A DNA stretch of 55,379 bases. It comes from CAYMJK01 sp043101635 (lineage in GTDB: Bacteria > Planctomycetota > Phycisphaerae > Phycisphaerales > UBA1924). Both the position numbers and the translations under genes were made by a program. Below the pieces are notes generated by a model. That model was not told the DNA's origin. It saw only the letters and a program-made list of their open reading frames with translations, and ran no database searches. Positions 25,822 through 36,785 of this stretch are shown piece after piece. The DNA lies in contig JBICIE010000077.1 in assembly GCA_043101635.1 (NCBI GenBank), positions 1 to 55,379 of the forward strand, given 5' to 3'. Position 1 is the stretch's first letter. Each line of letters begins with the position of its first letter.

Positions 25822-26903
25822 CCGCCATCCGACGCTTCCCCATCGAGCAACTCCACGAGTTCTGCCGCCGCACGTTCCTGCACTTCGAGGCGCCCGAGGA
25901 CGATGCCCGGCTCGCCGCAGATGTGCTGGCCGCCTCCGACATCCGCGGCATCGACTCCCACGGCGTCGGCCGCCTGCACACCTACTTCGAGATGTTGGAC
26001 GCCGGCAACATCAACCCCCGCCCGCAGCTTCGCATCGTGCGCCAGAGCCCGAGCACCGCGACCGTCGACGGTGACAACGGCCTGGGCCTGGTCGTCGGAC
26101 CCAAGGCCAACCGCATCGCCATGGACAAGGCCCGCGAAGCGGGATCGGGCTGGGTGAGCGTCTGCAACACCAACCACTACGGCATCGCCGGCTACTACGT
26201 GCTCGAAGCGCTCAAGCAGGACCTGATCGGCTGGTCGATGACCAACACCACCCCGCTGGTAGCGCCGCTGCTTGGCAGGCAGCGCATGCTCGGCACCAAT
26301 CCGATCTCGATCGCCTTCCCCGGTCTTGATGAACCGCCCATCGTCATCGACATGGCCTCCTGCGCGGTCGCCTACGGCAAGGTCGAGATGGCCGCCCGGC
26401 GCGGCGAGAGGATCCCGGAGGGCTGGGGCATCGATCGCGACGGGCGCACGACCACCGAGCCGGCGGGCATCGAGGATGGGGGCGCCATGTCGCCGCTCGG
26501 CTCCGATGTCCAGCGCAGCGGGCACAAGGGCTACTGCCTGGCCGTCATGGTCGATGTCCTGTGCGCCGTGCTCAGCGGCGCCAACTGGGGCCCGTTCTGC
26601 CCGCCGTTCGCCCTGCGCCAGACTGTCCCCGAGCGCAGCGTGGGCAAGGGCATCGGCCACTTCTTCGGCGCCATGCGCATCGACGCGTTCATCGATCCGG
26701 ATGAGTTCAAGCGGCAGATCGACGACCTGACCCGCACGCTGCGCGCCACCGCCCCGGCGCCCGGCGCCGAGGCCGTCCTGATCCCCGGCGACCCCGAGCG
26801 CAAGGCCGAGGCCGAGCGCCGCGCGCGCGGCGTGCCCGTCGTGCAGGCAGTGGTCGACGAACTGCTGGACATCAGCGCAAAGACGGGCATCCCGCTGGCG
26901 TAA
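25818..26903 (+). CDS. Malate/L-lactate dehydrogenase family oxidoreductase (Ldh2 type)
   Basis: 361 residues, start ATG overlapping the LhgO-like stop. The Ldh2 fold (YiaK/ComC/AllD family, NAD(P)-dependent, not Rossmann) is shown by DSHGVGRLHTYFEML (catalytic His), GLVVGPKANRIAMDKA, VCNTNHYGIAGYY, LGTNPISIAFP and HKGYCLAVMVDVL. Members oxidise L-lactate, sulfolactate or ureidoglycolate, or reduce diketogulonate. Following the fucose genes it could oxidise the L-lactate released by the pathway, or act on a sugar-acid side branch. It ends the fucose region; next comes a 101 bp gap with the Fic operator. Confidence 0.82.
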   Translation: MTAIRRFPIEQLHEFCRRTFLHFEAPEDDARLAADVLAASDIRGIDSHGVGRLHTYFEMLDAGNINPRPQLRIVRQSPSTATVDGDNGLGLVVGPKANRIAMDKAREAGSGWVSVCNTNHYGIAGYYVLEALKQDLIGWSMTNTTPLVAPLLGRQRMLGTNPISIAFPGLDEPPIVIDMASCAVAYGKVEMAARRGERIPEGWGIDRDGRTTTEPAGIEDGGAMSPLGSDVQRSGHKGYCLAVMVDVLCAVLSGANWGPFCPPFALRQTVPERSVGKGIGHFFGAMRIDAFIDPDEFKRQIDDLTRTLRATAPAPGAEAVLIPGDPERKAEAERRARGVPVVQAVVDELLDISAKTGIPLA

Positions 26904-26933
26904 TCCCGCCAGTTCGCTGATATTACCGGGCGT

Positions 26934-26997
26934 GATCGATAGAACCCATCACAATCGATCAGATTTCTGCCTATTATGATCGATAGAGATCGATAGA
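26934..26997 (+). promoter_or_regulatory. Repeated GATCGATAGA operator and promoter of the fic gene
   Basis: GATCGATAGA occurs at 26934-26943 and twice in perfect tandem at 26978-26987 and 26988-26997; a fourth ATCGAT core at 26954-26959 is in the opposite setting (AATCGATC). The tandem pair directly follows a TATTAT hexamer (26973-26978) that looks like the -10, so it would cover the transcription start. This arrangement is typical of an operator for repression, most likely by the Fic protein itself through its C-terminal winged helix. The AT-rich island contrasts with the surrounding GC-rich sequence. Confidence 0.6.
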
Positions 26998-27004
26998 CAA
27001 CACC

Positions 27005-28186
27005 GTGGCCTGGAACTGGCAGCAACCCGACTGGCCGAACTTCACCTGGTCGGCCCCCCGGCTGGCGCGGGCGGAGGAGCGGTTCCTGCTGGGCGCCGGC
27101 GTGCTGATCGGCGGCGTCAGCCACCTCGACAAGCAGGGCCGGGACCAGATCACCGTTGAAGCGATGACCGAGGAGGCGCACGCGACCTCTGAGATCGAGG
27201 GGGAGATCCTGAGCCGCGACAGCGTGCAGTCCTCCATCCGGCGCCAGCTCGGGCTGGCGCACGATGACCGGCAGGCGTCGCCGGCCGAGCAGGGTGTCGC
27301 GGAGATGATGGTCGCCCTGTACCGCGGCGCCGAGCCGCCGCTGGATCACGCGACGATCTGCGCCTGGCACACGATGCTCATGCGCGGCCGGCGCGATCTG
27401 CGCGACATCGGAAGGTACCGCACGCACGCCGAGCCGATGCAGGTCGTCTCCGGACCCGGCTACGCCCCGAAGGTGCACTTCGAAGCGCCGCCCTCATCGC
27501 GCGTGCCCGCGGAGATGGACGCCTTCCTCGAGTGGTTCAATGACAGCGGGCCGGCCGGGCCCGCGCCACTGCCGGCGCTCACGCGCGCAGGTGTTGCCCA
27601 CCTCTACTTCGAGAGCATCCACCCGTTCGAGGATGGCAACGGCAGGCTCGGCCGGGCGATCTCGGAGAAGGCGCTGGCGCAGGGCCTGGGTCGGCCGACC
27701 CTCACGGCGCTGGCCGCCACGATCCCGCGCCGCCGCCGGGCCTACTACGCGATGCTGGAAGCGGGCAACAGGCGCAATGAGGTGACGGACTGGCTGGCGT
27801 GGTTCGCCGGAATCGCGCTGGAGGCGCAGCAGCGGACGCAGGCCCAAGTTGCCTTCCTCATCGACAAGGCCAGGCTGCTGGAGCGGCTGGGCGGTTCGCT
27901 CAACGAGCGCCAGCGCAAGGTGCTGCTCCGCATGCTTCGGGCCGGGCCCGACGGCTTCAAGGGCGGCCTGAGCGCAGGAAACTACGTCGCCATCTCCAGG
28001 ACATCGAGCGCAACGGCGACGCGCGACCTGGCGGACCTGGTCGCGATGGGCGCCCTGCAACGCACCGGCGAGCGCCGGTACGCTCGCTATCACCTGACCA
28101 TTCCCACCCGCCCGATCGGCCCGATTCGGATCGATGGGGCCGGCAATATCGTCGGCGGCGCAGGCGACGAGACCGACCTGGAATAG
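27005..28186 (+). CDS. Fic-family protein with DUF4172-like N-terminus and C-terminal winged helix
   Basis: 393 residues, GTG start. The N-terminal part (WNWQQPDWPNFTW) is the DUF4172-type domain. TSEIEG near residue 60 matches the autoinhibitory helix motif (S/T)xxxE(G/N). The Fic core near 110-270 has HPFEDGNGRLGR with the catalytic His at 206, so AMP transfer (or de-AMPylation) to a target hydroxyl is expected. The last 110 residues look like a winged helix (SRTSSATATRDLADLVAMGALQRTG, cited by its core), so the protein probably binds DNA. With the repeated operator upstream this suggests autoregulation. No separate antitoxin gene is present. Confidence 0.88.
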   Translation: MAWNWQQPDWPNFTWSAPRLARAEERFLLGAGVLIGGVSHLDKQGRDQITVEAMTEEAHATSEIEGEILSRDSVQSSIRRQLGLAHDDRQASPAEQGVAEMMVALYRGAEPPLDHATICAWHTMLMRGRRDLRDIGRYRTHAEPMQVVSGPGYAPKVHFEAPPSSRVPAEMDAFLEWFNDSGPAGPAPLPALTRAGVAHLYFESIHPFEDGNGRLGRAISEKALAQGLGRPTLTALAATIPRRRRAYYAMLEAGNRRNEVTDWLAWFAGIALEAQQRTQAQVAFLIDKARLLERLGGSLNERQRKVLLRMLRAGPDGFKGGLSAGNYVAISRTSSATATRDLADLVAMGALQRTGERRYARYHLTIPTRPIGPIRIDGAGNIVGGAGDETDLE

Positions 28187-28221
28187 ACGGCCGCGCCGCC
28201 GTTGCTCGCCATTGCCGCTGG

Positions 28222-28227
28222 TACACT
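28222..28227 (+). promoter_or_regulatory. Candidate -10 (GGTACACT) of the kinase-ATPase gene
   Basis: TACACT in the context GGTACACT lies 9 nt before the ATG at 28237. No SD is present, so the message would carry a leader of only a few bases. Confidence 0.4.
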
Positions 28228-28236
28228 CACCCCGCC

Positions 28237-31386
<3,150 letters not shown>

Positions 31387-31405
31387 CGGCAGGCGGGCGA
31401 GTCCC

Positions 31406-31411
31406 TACAGT
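31406..31411 (+). promoter_or_regulatory. Candidate -10 (TACAGT) of tRNA-Ser
   Basis: TACAGT ends 10 nt before the first base of the mature tRNA, the spacing expected for a short 5' leader removed by RNase P. It is the same hexamer found before several protein genes here. Confidence 0.4.
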
Positions 31412-31421
31412 CACGCTCGCA

Positions 31422-31509
31422 GGTGAGGTGGCCGAGCGGCTGAAGGCGCCGGTCTTGAAAACCGGTAGGGGGCTCGTCCCCCTCGCGGGTTCGAATCCCG
31501 CCCTCACCG
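31422..31509 (+). tRNA. tRNA-Ser (anticodon UGA)
   Basis: 88 nt class II tRNA. The acceptor stem GGTGAGG (31422-31428) pairs with CCTCACC (31502-31508), with discriminator G. The anticodon TGA is at 31456-31458 within a CCGGT-type stem. There is a long variable arm of GGGGG/CCCCC type and a T-arm CGGG-TTCGAAT-CCCG. It decodes UCA and other UCN serine codons. No CCA is encoded. Confidence 0.97.
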
Positions 31510-31557
31510 CTTCCCGCCAGTTCGCCTCTCCCGCACACTTCTGACACAGGAGCGCCC

Positions 31558-32937
31558 GTGGCCGAAGCAACCACGCACGCAGACAGCGCGCCACGCGCCC
31601 AGTTCGAAGAACTGGTTCATCTGCTCGAGGCCGGCGACGGCGCCGCCTGCGCCGGCTGGCTCGACCGGGTCCCCGCGGATGACCTGGTCCACGATGTGGC
31701 GCAGCTGACCGACGCCCAGCGCGTCACGCTGGCGACGCTGCTGCAGCCCGGGCCGGCGGCAGAGCTTGTCGATCGTCTTCCCTGGCCGCAGGCGGTCGAA
31801 CTGCTCCGCCAGCTCCCCCCAGCCGACGCCGCGCGAATCCTGCAGCGCCTGCCCAGTGACGATCAGGCCGACCTGCTGCTCGAACTCGATCAGACCGCCG
31901 CCGACGCGATCCTCGGCGAGCTTGCCCCCGGCCAGGCTGAAGAGATCCGCCGCCTTGCCGCATACGACGACGATGTCGCCGGCGGCCTGATGATCACCGA
32001 GTACCTCGCGTTCCCGGCGCAGGCGACCGTCACTGACGTACTCGCCGACATCCAGCGCAACGCCGACGCCTACCGCAACTACGACATTCAGTACATCTAC
32101 GTCACCGACGAGGACCGCCTCGCCGGCGTCCTGCCACTGCGCACCCTGCTGCTGGCGGCCCGGCCGCGCCAGCTTCGCGATGTCATGATCGCCGATCCGG
32201 TGCGCATCCACGAGCACATGGAGCTCGACAAGCTCAAGCGCTTCTTCGATGAGCATCCGTTCCTGGGCCTGCCCGTCGTCGATGATGTCGACCGCCTCGT
32301 CGGCGTCGTGCGCCGGGCGGAACTGGAAGAGGCGCGAGCCGAGGAGAGCGAGTCACAATACCGGCTGTCGCAGGGCATCGTCGGCGGCGAGGAGCTGCGC
32401 AGCATGCCACTGCTCCTGCGCTCGCGCCGGCGACTGGCGTGGCTGAGCGTGAACATCGTGCTCAACATCATCGCGGCCAGCGTCATCGCGCTGCACCAGG
32501 ACACCCTGGAAGCAGTCATCGCACTCGCCGTGTTCCTGCCCATCATCAGCGACATGAGCGGCTGCTCCGGCAACCAGGCCGTTGCAGTCAGCATGCGCGA
32601 ATTGACACTCGGCGTGGCCCGCCCGCGCGACTTGCTCCGGGTGGCCTTCGCCGAGGTGAAGGTCGGGCTGATCAATGGGATCGCGCTCGGCGGATTGATC
32701 GGCCTGGTCGCCTGGGTCTGGCAGGCCAACGCCTATCTCGGGCTCGTGGTCGGACTGGCGCTCATGCTCAACACCATCGTCGCCGTGCTGATCGGCGGCA
32801 GCGTGCCGCTCGTGCTCAAGCGCCTCGGCGCCGACCCGGCCATCGGCGCCGGCCCGATCCTGACCACCATCACCGATATGTGCGGCTTCTTCCTGGTCCT
32901 CACCCTGGCAGCGCAGATGCTCGACCGGCTCGCCTGA
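31558..32937 (+). CDS. mgtE: Magnesium transporter MgtE
   Basis: 459 residues from a GTG with AGGAG 5 nt upstream. The N-terminal superhelical MgtE_N domain (about 10-130) has repeated LLRQLPPADAARILQRL-like helices. Then come two CBS domains (about 135-255, VTDEDRLAGVLPLRTLL and LPVVDDVDRLVGVV) that sense cytosolic Mg2+, a connecting helix, and five membrane helices (about 290-455). The ion-path signature LPIISDMSGCSGNQA is present in the P-x9-GNxxxQ-like form of the family. It admits Mg2+ down its gradient. It follows tRNA-Ser by 48 bp and is closed by a strong hairpin. Confidence 0.93.
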   Translation: MAEATTHADSAPRAQFEELVHLLEAGDGAACAGWLDRVPADDLVHDVAQLTDAQRVTLATLLQPGPAAELVDRLPWPQAVELLRQLPPADAARILQRLPSDDQADLLLELDQTAADAILGELAPGQAEEIRRLAAYDDDVAGGLMITEYLAFPAQATVTDVLADIQRNADAYRNYDIQYIYVTDEDRLAGVLPLRTLLLAARPRQLRDVMIADPVRIHEHMELDKLKRFFDEHPFLGLPVVDDVDRLVGVVRRAELEEARAEESESQYRLSQGIVGGEELRSMPLLLRSRRRLAWLSVNIVLNIIAASVIALHQDTLEAVIALAVFLPIISDMSGCSGNQAVAVSMRELTLGVARPRDLLRVAFAEVKVGLINGIALGGLIGLVAWVWQANAYLGLVVGLALMLNTIVAVLIGGSVPLVLKRLGADPAIGAGPILTTITDMCGFFLVLTLAAQMLDRLA

Positions 32938-32950
32938 CGCGCTTCGCCCG

Positions 32951-33002
32951 ACAGGAAGCAACGACGCCAGCGTCTCCTCCAGGCGCTGGCGTCGCTTCCT
33001 GT
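32951..33002. terminator. Bidirectional terminator-like hairpin
   Basis: ACAGGAAGC (32951-32959) pairs with GCTTCCTGT (32994-33002), and GACGCCAGCG (32963-32972) with CGCTGGCGTC (32984-32993); the loop is 11 nt and the left arm has a 3-nt bulge. It lies between the convergent mgtE and PEP-CTERM-like genes. There is no long T-tract. Confidence 0.65.
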
Positions 33003-33020
33003 CCTGAACGTCGGAGACGA

Positions 33021-33938
33021 TCAGCGCCGGCGACGCGCCATCAAGCCCAGCCCAAGAGCCCCCAGCGCCAGCGCGCCGGGCGTCGGGATCACGACGTACT
33101 GGGCGCCCGCGATCGCCGAAAGGTCGATCGCGCGCGGCTCACCGAGGTTGCCGGTTCCGGCGTCCAGCCCGCCGAGAAGCTGGTTCGACACGAAGTCGTG
33201 CCCGCCGCCATTGATGAAGCCGGCAACCACGATCGGGCTGCTCCCGTCCCACCCGAGCTCCGTCAGTGAAATCGCAAGCTCGAAGCCCGTGTCCACGCCG
33301 GCAGGATCGCTCACGAACGGGTCGCCCAGCGGACCGACACCGGCGATGTTGGAGTTGTCGCCGTCGATCTCGATGGCGCCACCGAGCGGCCCGGCGCCGC
33401 TGATCCTGCCCAGCGACTTCTCACCGCCGCCGACGAACGCGCCCAGTCCGCCGCCGCCCGTCAGGATCTGGGCCGCGGAGATGTAATGCTCCGGGTTGCC
33501 CGACCCACCGATGCCGTTGGTGTACGTCACGAAGTAGTCGGCCGCAAACCCAGCATCAAACCGCAGCCCGTTGCCCGAGCCGTCATCGCCCATGCGATTC
33601 AGGCCGTTGAAGTCGACATCCGGGTTGTCGCCGCGGAGCTTGTTCTGCCCGCCCGGCGCCACGTCGAAGAACAGGTCGAGCTTGTTGAAGTTGGTCTCGA
33701 GGTTCCCCGAGACGCCGAGGTACAGCATGCCGCCGGAGATCCTGCCGAACAGGCCGTCGATCTCCGAACCGCCAGCAAAGTCCCGGGCCGGATCGACGTT
33801 GTCCCCGAAGCCCGTCCCGACCGTCTGCGCAAAAAGCGCGGGCCCGTACTCGCCCGCGAACGACGCCCCGTCGATCACCTGGGCCGATGCGCCCGCGCTC
33901 ACCGCCAGCGCAGCGCAACCAATCAAAGCGCGTGTCAT
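33021..33938 (-). CDS. Secreted protein with PEP-CTERM-like C-terminus
   Basis: 305 residues. A signal peptide (MTRALIGCAALAVSAGASAQ) is followed by a roughly 260-residue beta-rich domain, including IDGASFAGEYG, SEIDGLFGRI, NFNKLDLFFDVAPGGQ and NPDVDFNGLNRMG. The tail PTPGALALGALGLGLMARRRR is a variant exosortase sorting signal: a Pro-rich start, one hydrophobic helix and a basic end. GGAGGAG precedes the ATG by 4 nt. It is paralogous to the 36948-38090 protein over the whole mature domain, but that copy ends in a dockerin-like tail. Function unknown; probably surface-exposed. Confidence 0.8.
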   Translation of the reverse strand: MTRALIGCAALAVSAGASAQVIDGASFAGEYGPALFAQTVGTGFGDNVDPARDFAGGSEIDGLFGRISGGMLYLGVSGNLETNFNKLDLFFDVAPGGQNKLRGDNPDVDFNGLNRMGDDGSGNGLRFDAGFAADYFVTYTNGIGGSGNPEHYISAAQILTGGGGLGAFVGGGEKSLGRISGAGPLGGAIEIDGDNSNIAGVGPLGDPFVSDPAGVDTGFELAISLTELGWDGSSPIVVAGFINGGGHDFVSNQLLGGLDAGTGNLGEPRAIDLSAIAGAQYVVIPTPGALALGALGLGLMARRRR

Positions 33939-33994
33939 GGTCTCCTCCCTTTCGGCCGACCCGAACAGGCCGGCAAGTCTTGTCTCTCTCTGTC

Positions 33995-34023
33995 ATCATA
34001 TCGAGCCCGAACCCCGGCGCCAA
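33995..34023 (-). promoter_or_regulatory. Promoter of the PEP-CTERM-like gene
   Basis: On the minus strand TTGGCG (34023-34018), a 17 bp spacer and TATGAT (34000-33995) make a good housekeeping-type promoter, about 55 nt upstream of the ATG. It lies in the 89 bp gap after the amylase gene, so this gene need not depend on amylase transcription. Confidence 0.6.
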
Positions 34024-34027
34024 GCCG

Positions 34028-36748
34028 TCACGGGCACCCCGCGGCAAACTCGTTCTGAAACGCCAGAAAGTCGAACAGGTCCAGAACGCCGTCCCCCGTG
34101 AAATCCGCCCGCAGGTCCGACCCGGCGAAGGCGTTCTGGAACGCGAGGAAGTCGAACAGATCCAGAGCGCCCGAACGGTCGAAGTCGGCCCGGCACCGGT
34201 CCACGAAGACCGGTCCCGACCGCGTCACCGAGGCCGTCCCCGTCACCTCCAGGGCCACGATCGTCACCTCGTGCGTCCCGTGCGAAACGTCCGAAAATGT
34301 CCTGCGCCATTGCCCCCGATCCACCCGTGTCGCCAGCGTCGCCGGCGTCACCAGCGAGATCGGATCGACCCCCGCGGGCACATCCAGCAGGGCGTGCGTC
34401 TCCGACGCCGTCCGGTCCAGAGCCCGGATCTCACAGACGACGTCGTCGCCCTCGATCACCGCCGGCAGCGCCGCCAGTTCCACCGCCGGGCCGACCCGGT
34501 CCAGGTACAGCGGCACGCGCCACTCCTGGAAGATCGGCTCGCCCGCCGCACGCCGCCGGAAGGCCCGCACGGTGAGGTACTGGTACCCCTCCTCCAGCGC
34601 CGCGCCATCCAGGATCTGCACGTACCGGCCCTCGGCCGCCCCCGAGCCAAACAGCGGTTCGCTCACCGTCAGGAACCGCTCGAAACCCGCCGCGGCGCCG
34701 GCGCTCTCGTCGAAGTCGACGGCCCCGTTGCCGTTCAGGTCGTCATACCCGTCGCCCAGGCGCAGGATCGCCAGATCGTCCGTGTTCGGATCGAGTGGAT
34801 CGCCGGCCGTGGTCGTCAGGCGCACCTCGAAGTCATCGGCGCTGATCACCGGAACCTCGGCAAGCCGGCGCAGGTAGGCCGGCGCTGAAGCGGGATCGGC
34901 CGGGATCACCCCCACCACGCCGCTCAATTCGACCTCGCCCGCCGGCGCCACCGGCCCGTAGACCACGTAGCCGCGGTCGTGCCGCCCGGCGCTGCTCACG
35001 TTGTTGGGCACGGTGAGCAGCACGCGCTGATCCGCCCCCACCACCAGCACCGGCGCGATGCGCCGGGCCGGATCGACCAGCGAATCGTGCGCGGCTGCGG
35101 TCAGCTCATGCAGGCGCGTGCCGGGAGCAAAGGATGTCCGCACGCTGCGCACCTCGTACCCGGCGTCCTGCCGGTCGTTGGCGGCGACCAGCACCGTCGC
35201 CGGTCCGCCGGGCGCGGCGCGCTCGAACACCAGCACATCCTCCAGCGACGGATTCACCGGATCGGTCCCGTTGAGCGGGTAGAACTCGCCGCGCCCGTAG
35301 CGCCGGCGCAGGTCGACCAGCGTGACCAGATCCGGATCCGGCGCCCCGGTCTGCGGATCGAGCCCGAGGGCGATCGGCGTCCCCTCCCGCGGCCAGAACC
35401 CGCCCGGGCGCGCCACGCCCCGCGCATTGTGATACACGATCGCCGGCCCCGTGCGCAGCAGCACGTAGGCGTGCTGCGCCAGCCCCTGCTGCCGCCGGCT
35501 GGGCGCCGGCGGCGGCGCCCCGCCGTCCCCGGCGCTGCCGTTGTCGTGGCTGAAGACGTGGTTGACCCCGACCGTGCCGTTGTTGAACCCGTCATCGATC
35601 GTGTCGATGTGCGCGCCCAGCACATCACCCCACGAGCCGAAGCCAGAAGCCCCGATCAGGCTGCGAAGCTGCCCCGCCCCGTTCAGGTCCAGGGCGTCGC
35701 GATCGGCGAAGCCGTCCCGGCGCACGTAGTTGTCGTACGTGAAGCGATTGCCCTCCACCGACTCCACGAAGCTGTACGGCGTCCGCTGCCGCCCCGATGG
35801 CGCGCGCCACCGCAGGTACGTCGCCGAATCCCAGTAGCTGTCCCAGAACCACGAAGGCGCGTGCTTGGCCGCGTCCAGCCGGAATCCATCCACGCCGAGA
35901 TCATCCAGCGTCCACTGCGTCCATCGCATCAGCAGGCCGGTCGTGTTGTCCGTGACCGGATCGCCGCGCAGCGGATCGACCGTATTGAACGGATGGATCG
36001 TAAACTGCCGCGCCCCGGGATTGCGCGGCGTCCCGGGATTGAAGAACGTAAAGCCCGCCAGATCCCGATCTGGATAGAACCGCGCATTGGTCGGATCCGG
36101 CCGGTTGTACAGCGAGCCCGCCGGGATGTTGCGCGGCTCACCGTCCAGGACCGGATGCCGGATGAACTGATTGTTGCTCTCCTGCGCGATGTCGATCAGC
36201 GCCACCAGATCCCCGCGCAGCAGGTCATACCGCGGCGCGCCCGGATCCTCCGACTGCAGATAGCCCCCCGGCACGCCCGCGTGAAAGTCGCCCCAGGGCG
36301 ACGTCGGCTGCTTGGCCGTCGGCGGCGTCGTCGAGTCCATCCAGAACCCCGGATACCCCCCGGCCGCCTGGAAGGAGGCGTCCGTCCGCCGCCCGGCGTT
36401 GTGGTTCATGACAATGTCGATGAACACGCGCGCGCCCGCGGCGTGCAGTTCCCCGATCGCCGCCCGCAGTTCCGCCTCCGTCCCGTAGGTCGTCGGCCGG
36501 CCCGGCCGCCCCAGATCGAAGCGGTCGAAGGTGTCGTAGCCGACCGTGCCCGGGGCGTCGCCGCGGGTTATCGGCGGCAGCCAGACCGCGTCGTAGCCGG
36601 CGACGAACAGGTCCGGCGCCCGCCGCTCCATGAACCGCCAGGGCTGCTCGAACCACTGCAGGATGGCGCCGTCATCGGCGCTGCACGGCGCCCCGCCGGC
36701 AGCCATGGCCACCGCCGCGCCGGCAAGTCCTCGTCCCGCGCTTCGCAC
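34028..36748 (-). CDS. Secreted alpha-amylase family enzyme (GH13) with dockerin-like tail
   Basis: 906 residues from a GTG with GGAGG 8 nt upstream and a signal peptide ending near APCSA. All GH13 regions are present: I VFIDIVMNHN, II DGFRLDAAKH (nucleophile Asp292), III SFVESVEG (acid/base Glu329), IV NHVFSHDN (Asp402). It should cut alpha-1,4-glucans outside the cell. Beta-sandwich domains follow (about 450-840). The last 55 residues hold two EF-hand-like repeats, DFDRSGALDLFDFLAFQN and DFTGDGVLDLFDFLAFQN, and end GCP. This is the GC-type dockerin tail, probably Ca2+-binding and used for surface attachment. Confidence 0.92.
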   Translation of the reverse strand: MRSAGRGLAGAAVAMAAGGAPCSADDGAILQWFEQPWRFMERRAPDLFVAGYDAVWLPPITRGDAPGTVGYDTFDRFDLGRPGRPTTYGTEAELRAAIGELHAAGARVFIDIVMNHNAGRRTDASFQAAGGYPGFWMDSTTPPTAKQPTSPWGDFHAGVPGGYLQSEDPGAPRYDLLRGDLVALIDIAQESNNQFIRHPVLDGEPRNIPAGSLYNRPDPTNARFYPDRDLAGFTFFNPGTPRNPGARQFTIHPFNTVDPLRGDPVTDNTTGLLMRWTQWTLDDLGVDGFRLDAAKHAPSWFWDSYWDSATYLRWRAPSGRQRTPYSFVESVEGNRFTYDNYVRRDGFADRDALDLNGAGQLRSLIGASGFGSWGDVLGAHIDTIDDGFNNGTVGVNHVFSHDNGSAGDGGAPPPAPSRRQQGLAQHAYVLLRTGPAIVYHNARGVARPGGFWPREGTPIALGLDPQTGAPDPDLVTLVDLRRRYGRGEFYPLNGTDPVNPSLEDVLVFERAAPGGPATVLVAANDRQDAGYEVRSVRTSFAPGTRLHELTAAAHDSLVDPARRIAPVLVVGADQRVLLTVPNNVSSAGRHDRGYVVYGPVAPAGEVELSGVVGVIPADPASAPAYLRRLAEVPVISADDFEVRLTTTAGDPLDPNTDDLAILRLGDGYDDLNGNGAVDFDESAGAAAGFERFLTVSEPLFGSGAAEGRYVQILDGAALEEGYQYLTVRAFRRRAAGEPIFQEWRVPLYLDRVGPAVELAALPAVIEGDDVVCEIRALDRTASETHALLDVPAGVDPISLVTPATLATRVDRGQWRRTFSDVSHGTHEVTIVALEVTGTASVTRSGPVFVDRCRADFDRSGALDLFDFLAFQNAFAGSDLRADFTGDGVLDLFDFLAFQNEFAAGCP

Positions 36749-36767
36749 CCTGTCCGCCTCCCTTCCC

Positions 36768-36785
36768 TGGGCCCACGTGGGCCCA
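36768..36785. promoter_or_regulatory. 18-bp perfect palindrome upstream of the amylase
   Basis: TGGGCCCACGTGGGCCCA reads identically on both strands and ends 20 bp before the amylase start codon, in the 199 bp divergent gap. Its position fits an operator for a homodimeric regulator; a short RNA hairpin in the leader is the alternative. Confidence 0.4.

Noticed and set aside
18397..26903. Fucose use through a bacterial microcompartment
   Set aside because: No shell protein, fuculose-phosphate aldolase, isomerase or kinase is encoded in the window; the genes fit the oxidative pathway.
27005..28186. Fic protein as the toxin of a toxin-antitoxin pair
   Set aside because: No small antitoxin gene lies before or after it. 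The inhibitory helix is inside the protein and the fusion with a winged helix points to autoregulation.
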